From NCBI GenBank assembly GCA_028868375.1, contig JAGWUP010000003.1:219048-283047 (forward strand): 64,000 nt of DNA, given 5' to 3'. Position numbers and translations under genes: made by a program. The stretch comes from Elusimicrobiota bacterium. GTDB lineage: Bacteria; Elusimicrobiota; Elusimicrobia; UBA1565; UBA9628. Positions 59,012 to 64,000 of the stretch are shown in pieces. Below the pieces are notes generated by a model. It ran no database searches. It had not been told where the DNA came from and saw only the letters and a list, made by a program, of their open reading frames with translations. Numbering within the stretch: position 1 is the first letter of the stretch; every line of letters begins with the position of its first letter.

Positions 59012-59668
59012 ATGCTCCGCTTTTTTGGAGTCGTGATCGCACTTCAAGCTGCGGGCGCCGTAGCTCTCGCGGCGGGTCCCGTGCTGGACTCCGACAGCGT
59101 GACGGTCAACGCCAGCACGGTCAGCGCCCGCTACCAAGCCTACGCGCAAGTCGAGCCGTCCGTCGCTTGGGGCAACGCGCGCCCCGCGGGCTGCCCCGCC
59201 GCCGAACAGCTTTGGCTCAAGGCCGCCTATTATGGCGCCGATGTGACCGCCGTCCGGGCGGGCATGAGCGGGCTCTTCGTGCCCGCCGGCTCAAGCAGAC
59301 CGGTGCCCGTCAAGGTCTGCGCCAAGTTCGGCCTGCTGAGGGCTGACGGCGGCGAGTCCGTGGCGATGCTTGCGACATCGGCCCGGCCGGATTGGGTCAA
59401 CGGGATGTTCGGCACGGTCACGCTGAACGGACCCGTCCAGACCTTGGTCGCGGTCCCCACGCGCGCCCTGATCCTCGATCGCGGCCGCTGGTGGGTTCTG
59501 ACGCGCACCCCAGCGGGAGACGTGCCCCAGGAAGTGGAACCGGGACCCACGCGCGGCTGGCAGACCTTCATCGAGCGGGGCTTGAAGCCCGGGACGCGGA
59601 TCGTGGTCGCCAACGCCTACCTCCAGTATCATCGCAACGTCGCCCAAAGCTATCAGGCGCCGGATTGA
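59012..59668 (+). CDS. Reduced membrane-fusion-like periplasmic protein of the RND operon
   Basis: A 218-residue exported protein (signal peptide MLRFFGVVIALQAAGAVALAA). The part from about residue 80 reads as the beta-barrel and membrane-proximal domains of a CusB/HlyD adaptor (LVAVPTRALILDRGRWWVLTRTPAGDVPQEVEPGP, GLKPGTRIVVANAYLQYH). The long coiled-coil hairpin and lipoyl domain normally before them are absent, so it is about half the usual adaptor length. Three Cys are present in the mature part. One base overlaps the pump gene. It may be a minimal adaptor or need a separate partner. Confidence 0.7.
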   Translation: MLRFFGVVIALQAAGAVALAAGPVLDSDSVTVNASTVSARYQAYAQVEPSVAWGNARPAGCPAAEQLWLKAAYYGADVTAVRAGMSGLFVPAGSSRPVPVKVCAKFGLLRADGGESVAMLATSARPDWVNGMFGTVTLNGPVQTLVAVPTRALILDRGRWWVLTRTPAGDVPQEVEPGPTRGWQTFIERGLKPGTRIVVANAYLQYHRNVAQSYQAPD

Positions 59669-62600
59669 TGCCTGAGGCGAAGCCGGCCGGTTTGCGCGAG
59701 CTGCTGACGCGGCCCGTGCTGTGGGTCCTCGTTTACGGGGCGCTCATCTGCTACGGCCTCTACGCCTGGCACAATATCCCCGTCGAGGTCCTGCCGCGCT
59801 TCAACTTCCCGCAAATCAGCGTCGTCGCTCACGAACCCGGCGCCGCCGCCGTCGAGCTGGAGACCCAGATCGTCTGGCCCCTGGAGGGCCGGGTCATGTC
59901 GCTGCCGGGCCTGGTCTCCGTGCGTTCGACGATGGGCAACGGCACCGTGGAGATCGACGTGCGGTTCGCGCAGGGAAGCGACGCGCGGCTCGACTTGCAG
60001 GCCGTCAACGGGGCCATCGACCTGGCGCGCGGCGACCTCCCGCCCTCGGTCCATCCGCTGGCCGAGATCATGGGCAACGCCATCAACGAGGTGGCGGACT
60101 ACGCCTTGCAGCTGCCCGTCTCCGTTCCGCCGGCGCAGGCCCAGCGCGCCGTCTTGGCCGACGTCGTCCCGGCGCTGCGCGCCCTGCCCGGCGTGCAGCG
60201 CGTCGACGCCTACGGAGTCGGCGACGAGGCGCTTTGGGTGCAGCCGGATCTTGCCGCGATGCATCGCTACAAGATATCGGTGAACGCGCTCGTGGAGGCG
60301 CTCAAGGCGCAGGTCCTCCTGACCCCGGGAGGCTATCTGAGCCAGGGCCATCAGGACGTCTTCATCGAGGCCCGCAACCTTCCCGTGACGGCGGCGCAGA
60401 TCGAGGCGATCCCGGTCCCCGGGCCCGAGGGCCCGATCCCGCTGCGCGCGTTGGCGCGCGTCGTGCGCTCGGCCGTGCCGACGCTCAACGCCGTGCTCCT
60501 CGACGGCCGCCCGGCCCTGGCGCTGAGCGTTTTCAAGCAGCCGGGAGCCTCGACGGTGCCGGTCACTCGCGCGGTGTCGGCCGCGCTCGCCGATACGCTC
60601 CCCGCGCTTCCCGCCGGTGTCCGCTGGGTGCGCACCTACAACCAGGGCCGCCTCGTCGGCGTGGTGGGCAAGGACTTGGGGACCAACCTCATCGTCGGCG
60701 GCATCCTCGCGATCCTGGTCCTGGTCTGGGCCTTGGGCGGAAGCCGGGACACCTTGATCCTGGCGCTGAGCATACCGCTGTCCTTGCTTATGGGCGTCGC
60801 GGCGCTCTACGCCGCGGGCCAAAGCCTCGATCTCATGACGCTGGGCGCGCTGACGGTGGCCGTAGGACTGCTGGCCGACGACGCGATCATCGTGCTGGAG
60901 AGCATCTATCACCGCTGGGAGCAGGGCGACGGGCACTGGGCCGGCATCGCGAGGGGCGTCAAGGACATCGCCGCCCCCGACATCACCGGGACGCTCACCA
61001 CCGTCTCGGTCTTCCTGCCGCTGCTTTTCGTCGGAGGGCTCGCCGGGCTTTTCTTCATCCCCTTCGCCCTGGCGATGATGCTTTCTTTATTGGCTTCGCT
61101 CCTGGTCTCTTTGACCTTCATCCCGCTGAGCCTCGGCTTCATCAAGACGCGGCACAACGCCAAGCCCGCCGCGGGCGCGCGGGCGCTGGAACGCCTGCGG
61201 GTCATGAACGAGCGGGTCTTCGAGCTGGTCCTGCGCCGCCCGGGAAAGGCCTTGGCCGCCTGCGTCGGCCTGTTTCTCGCGAGCCTCGCGGCCCTGGCGA
61301 TCGTCCCGGTCAACTTCCTCCCCTTGCCCAACGAGGGCGTGCTGCTGGAAAGCTTCACCTTGCCTCCGGGAAGCTCGTTGACCGACACGCAAGCCGCCGT
61401 CGCGGCGATCACCGAACGCCTGCGCGCCGACCCCGCCGTCGCGCATACCCTGGCGCGCGTGGGCTCGCCGTCGAGCTCGGCTTACACCGAGCCGGCCTAC
61501 GCCGGCGAGATCACGATCCCTCTCAAGCCGGGAGTCAATTTCAACAGCCTCGACCGGATCGGGGCGCGCCTGCTCGCGGCCAGTCAGATGACGGGGGTCC
61601 AGGCGGCCGTCGGCACGCCTACTCTCGAGCGCGTGGGCGAGAGCCTTTCCGGCCTGCCCCAGCCCTTCGTGATCGACATCTTCGGCAGCCGGATCTCCGT
61701 CTTGCGCGGACTGTCCGAGCAATTTTCCGGCGCCCTGAAGAAAGTCCCGTCTCTGACGTCCATCTTCAACAACGACGCCTATCCCGTGAGCCAGATCCGC
61801 CTGGAGCCCGACGCCGGCGCCCTGGCCGCCTACGGCTTGACGCCGGGCGACCTGCAGCGCCAAGTCGAGCCCCTGGTCAACGGCGTCATCGCGGCGCGGG
61901 TGCCCGACGGCAACGTTCCGCTGGACCTCTACGTCCGCTTGGCCGACGCGCCCGAGAAATCCCTCGCGGAGCTCCGGCGATTGCCCATCCGCACCTCGGG
62001 CTGGACGCCGCTCGGTCAGTTGGCGCGTTTGAGCCTGGCGGTCACCCCCAACCAGCTCATCCACATCGGCGGAGCGCGCGCGCTTGAGATCCTCGCCATC
62101 CCGACCGGACCTCTGGGCAGCACCATCTCAGCCGCCCGCGCCGAGCTCTCGAAGGTGGTCTTGCCGCCGGGCTACCGTTTCGCCTTCGGCGGACTCTACC
62201 CGGAGCTCGAGCGCGCGGCGCTGGGTCTGGGCACGGCCGCGGCGGCGGCCTTCATCCTGATGATCGGGATCATGATCCTGCAGTTCGACGGCCTGCTGGC
62301 GCCGGGACTCCTACTCCTGCTGACGCCGCTGGCCTTCACGGGAGGAGCCATCGCCCTGGCCGTGAGCACCGTGGGGCTCAACGCCACGGGACTCGTGGCC
62401 TTCCTGACGCTCATCGGCATCGGCCTCAACCACGGCATCGTCCTTCTTTATCGCGCCCACCACAACGAGCTCTCCGGCATGGCGCCCGAGGCGGCCGTGC
62501 GCGAGGCCATCCACGTCCGCTTCCGGCCCATCGTGCTGACGACGCTGACGGCCGTGCTGGGAATGCTTCCGACGGCTCTCGGCTTCGGCCAGGGAGCCGC

Positions 62601-62730
62601 CCCGGAGCAGGGCCTCGCCGTTGTCACGTTGGGAGGGATCGTCTGGAGCGCGCTGCTCAGCACCAACCTCATCCCCGCGCTCTACTTGCGCCGGCGGCTC
62701 AAGGATACGGCGCGAGGCGCCTCGTCATGA
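59668..62730 (+). CDS. RND-family efflux pump inner-membrane protein
   Basis: A 1020-residue pump with the AcrB-type layout: membrane segment near residue 15-35, periplasmic domain, a six-segment block near 345-545, second periplasmic domain and a last five-segment block. The proton-relay segment reads GLLADDAIIVLESIYHRWEQG with two Asp, as in the drug-type HAE pumps rather than the single-Asp CzcA metal pumps. NxFxPLPNEGVLLES and GLNHGIVLLYRAHHNELSG are other conserved blocks. The substrate is unknown. Overlaps both neighbours. Confidence 0.9.
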   Translation: MPEAKPAGLRELLTRPVLWVLVYGALICYGLYAWHNIPVEVLPRFNFPQISVVAHEPGAAAVELETQIVWPLEGRVMSLPGLVSVRSTMGNGTVEIDVRFAQGSDARLDLQAVNGAIDLARGDLPPSVHPLAEIMGNAINEVADYALQLPVSVPPAQAQRAVLADVVPALRALPGVQRVDAYGVGDEALWVQPDLAAMHRYKISVNALVEALKAQVLLTPGGYLSQGHQDVFIEARNLPVTAAQIEAIPVPGPEGPIPLRALARVVRSAVPTLNAVLLDGRPALALSVFKQPGASTVPVTRAVSAALADTLPALPAGVRWVRTYNQGRLVGVVGKDLGTNLIVGGILAILVLVWALGGSRDTLILALSIPLSLLMGVAALYAAGQSLDLMTLGALTVAVGLLADDAIIVLESIYHRWEQGDGHWAGIARGVKDIAAPDITGTLTTVSVFLPLLFVGGLAGLFFIPFALAMMLSLLASLLVSLTFIPLSLGFIKTRHNAKPAAGARALERLRVMNERVFELVLRRPGKALAACVGLFLASLAALAIVPVNFLPLPNEGVLLESFTLPPGSSLTDTQAAVAAITERLRADPAVAHTLARVGSPSSSAYTEPAYAGEITIPLKPGVNFNSLDRIGARLLAASQMTGVQAAVGTPTLERVGESLSGLPQPFVIDIFGSRISVLRGLSEQFSGALKKVPSLTSIFNNDAYPVSQIRLEPDAGALAAYGLTPGDLQRQVEPLVNGVIAARVPDGNVPLDLYVRLADAPEKSLAELRRLPIRTSGWTPLGQLARLSLAVTPNQLIHIGGARALEILAIPTGPLGSTISAARAELSKVVLPPGYRFAFGGLYPELERAALGLGTAAAAAFILMIGIMILQFDGLLAPGLLLLLTPLAFTGGAIALAVSTVGLNATGLVAFLTLIGIGLNHGIVLLYRAHHNELSGMAPEAAVREAIHVRFRPIVLTTLTAVLGMLPTALGFGQGAAPEQGLAVVTLGGIVWSALLSTNLIPALYLRRRLKDTARGASS

Positions 62731-64000
62731 CGCGCCGCCATTTCGTGCTTTGGCCGGCGGCGGCCGCGGCGCTGTTATCGGGCTGCGCCGGCTACGCGCC
62801 CATGGCGCTGCCGACCGCGCCGGATACGGCCCAGGCGCCGAGCCTCGCCGTGCCGGCCGCCGGCCTTCACATCCCGGGGTTGGTCGTCTCGACGGCGGCC
62901 GCGCAAGGCCTCGACGAGCGCGACGCCATGGCGCTGGCCGTCGTCAACGCCCCGGATCTCAAGGCCGCGCGCTTGCAGGCCGGGGTGGCCGAGGCGCAAC
63001 TGCTCGAAGCGGGCCTCTGGCCCGATCCTCATTTGAGCGGCGGGGTGGGCCGTGGGCCGGAATTCACCGGCTATAGCGTGGGCATCAGCGAGAATCTGGA
63101 GGCCTTCGTCCCTCTTGGCGCGGGGAAAGCCCAGGCGCGGGCGCATCGCAAGCAAGTCGACTTGGCCGTCCTTTGGCAGGAGTGGCAGACGGCGGTGACG
63201 GCGGGCCAGGTCTTCATCCGCGCGCGAGAAGATGAGGATCTCCAAGAGGTCCTCGAGCGCAGCCGCAAACTCCTCGCCCAGCAATACGACATCGATCAGG
63301 CCGACTTCCAGCAAAGCGCTTCCGCGATCCAGAAGGTCTCGGCCGATCTGACCGTCCTGTCCGACGCCGACGCGCGCCTGCGCGAGATCCAACTGGACGC
63401 CGACGCGGCGAGGCACCGGCTCAACTTTCTGCTGGGCCTGGCGCCGCAAGCGCGCCCGGCGCTTGCCGAGCTTGAGCAGCCGGGCGAAGTCGCGGGCCAG
63501 GGGTTCTCCCAGGACCAATTCCAGTCCGCCCTCGCCCTAATCGCCAGCCGCCGCGTTGATCTCCTCGCGCTTCAAGCGGGCTATGAGAGCCAGGAGCAGC
63601 GGCTGCGACAGGCCGTGCTGGCGCAATTCCCGGCCTTGAGCGTCGGCCTGCGCGAAGGCCGCAGCGCCGAAGAAGGCATCCATTCTGTCGATCTCGGCAT
63701 CGACGTCGGCCTTCCCATATTCGACGGCAACAGGGGCAAGATCGCCGTCGAGCGCGCCAGCCGCGCGGCGTTGCGCGCCGACTATCAAGCGCGGCTGGAT
63801 CAGGCCCAAAACGAAGCCGACCGTCTCTGGCAGGCCACCGCGATCATGGCCAAGCAGTTGGAGCGCCTGGAGGCGCAGACCGCGGCCTTGAAGGCGATCG
63901 CGGCCACGGCGGAGCAGCAGTTTCGCAGCGGCACGATGGACGCCGGAGCTTACGTGGGCCTCGAGACCTCGCTCTTGAAGGACGAGGAGGAGTCGATCAG
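62727..64000 (+). CDS. TolC-family outer-membrane efflux lipoprotein (3' cut by window end)
   Basis: At least 424 residues before the window ends. It starts at an ATG that overlaps the pump stop (ATGA). A lipoprotein signal (RRHFVLWPAAAAALLSGC) is followed by the outer-membrane-factor pattern: DERDAMALAVVNAPDLKAARLQAGVAEAQLLEAGLWPDPHLSG, long coiled-coil helices (KQVDLAVLWQEWQTAVTAGQVFIRAREDEDL) and the second repeat (QSALALIASRRVDLLALQAGYESQEQRLRQA). It forms the outer-membrane channel of the tripartite pump. Confidence 0.88.
   Translation, partial: MTRRHFVLWPAAAAALLSGCAGYAPMALPTAPDTAQAPSLAVPAAGLHIPGLVVSTAAAQGLDERDAMALAVVNAPDLKAARLQAGVAEAQLLEAGLWPDPHLSGGVGRGPEFTGYSVGISENLEAFVPLGAGKAQARAHRKQVDLAVLWQEWQTAVTAGQVFIRAREDEDLQEVLERSRKLLAQQYDIDQADFQQSASAIQKVSADLTVLSDADARLREIQLDADAARHRLNFLLGLAPQARPALAELEQPGEVAGQGFSQDQFQSALALIASRRVDLLALQAGYESQEQRLRQAVLAQFPALSVGLREGRSAEEGIHSVDLGIDVGLPIFDGNRGKIAVERASRAALRADYQARLDQAQNEADRLWQATAIMAKQLERLEAQTAALKAIAATAEQQFRSGTMDAGAYVGLETSLLKDEEESI

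Noticed and set aside
57366..64000. A complete integrative element with both ends
   Set aside because: No second copy of the tRNA 3' end is visible in the window, so only a possible left boundary can be reported.

Overview
The window is 64 kb of very GC-rich, gene-dense bacterial DNA. Most adjacent genes overlap by 4-16 bases (ATGA, GTGA or TTGA junctions), and many genes have a TATAAT-like box only 6-8 bases before the start codon. The gene content (an Hxs-type radical-SAM peptide locus, multihaem cytochromes with ResB/CcsA, CoA-linked amino-acid catabolism, exported proteins with a YYPAPSG motif) suggests a Gram-negative-type, respiring, uncultured lineage such as Elusimicrobiota. That assignment is inference; the window has no rRNA or other phylogenetic marker.

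1-24,194 is the accessory heart. After a partial FabD-like acyltransferase come a leftward operon (flavin halogenase-like enzyme, FAD-linked oxidase, QueC-like synthase), a rightward pair of unknowns, a TPR protein, three tandem radical-SAM genes (7,796-11,168), and a leftward, fully overlapping 14-gene operon (23,499 to 11,153). The last contains hxsD, hxsB, a His-rich HxsA-like precursor, a second radical-SAM/SPASM enzyme, a Cys-rich exported protein, an A24 prepilin-peptidase-like membrane protease, another radical-SAM enzyme and a HEXXH peptide-modification protein. Six radical-SAM enzymes surround one visible precursor. This is the best candidate for an undescribed system: a much enlarged, possibly exported Hxs-type RiPP pathway.

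24,280-28,550 is an amino-acid catabolism operon (two class III aminotransferases and an aldehyde dehydrogenase) closed by a terminator. 28,603-36,739 encodes three multihaem c-type cytochromes (13, 15 and 5 haem motifs), a lipoprotein and the system II cytochrome c assembly proteins ResB and CcsA. 36,687-48,261 mixes CoA-transferase subunits, a BI-1 protein, EttA, an ABC exporter, acyl-CoA and 3-hydroxyacyl-CoA dehydrogenases, a lysine-2,3-aminomutase-like radical-SAM enzyme and RmlC.

48,251-57,300 holds exported proteins, a His/Lys/Met-repeat protein, RluA, a small Cys-rich protein ahead of an oligopeptide-binding protein, a ClC channel, a Crp/Fnr regulator, and two broken genes (an NlpC-like 3' remnant and a frameshifted LysR regulator). 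57,366-64,000 starts with tRNA-fMet, followed by a tyrosine recombinase, a small membrane protein and a tripartite RND efflux operon running off the end; the tRNA-recombinase pairing suggests an integration site.
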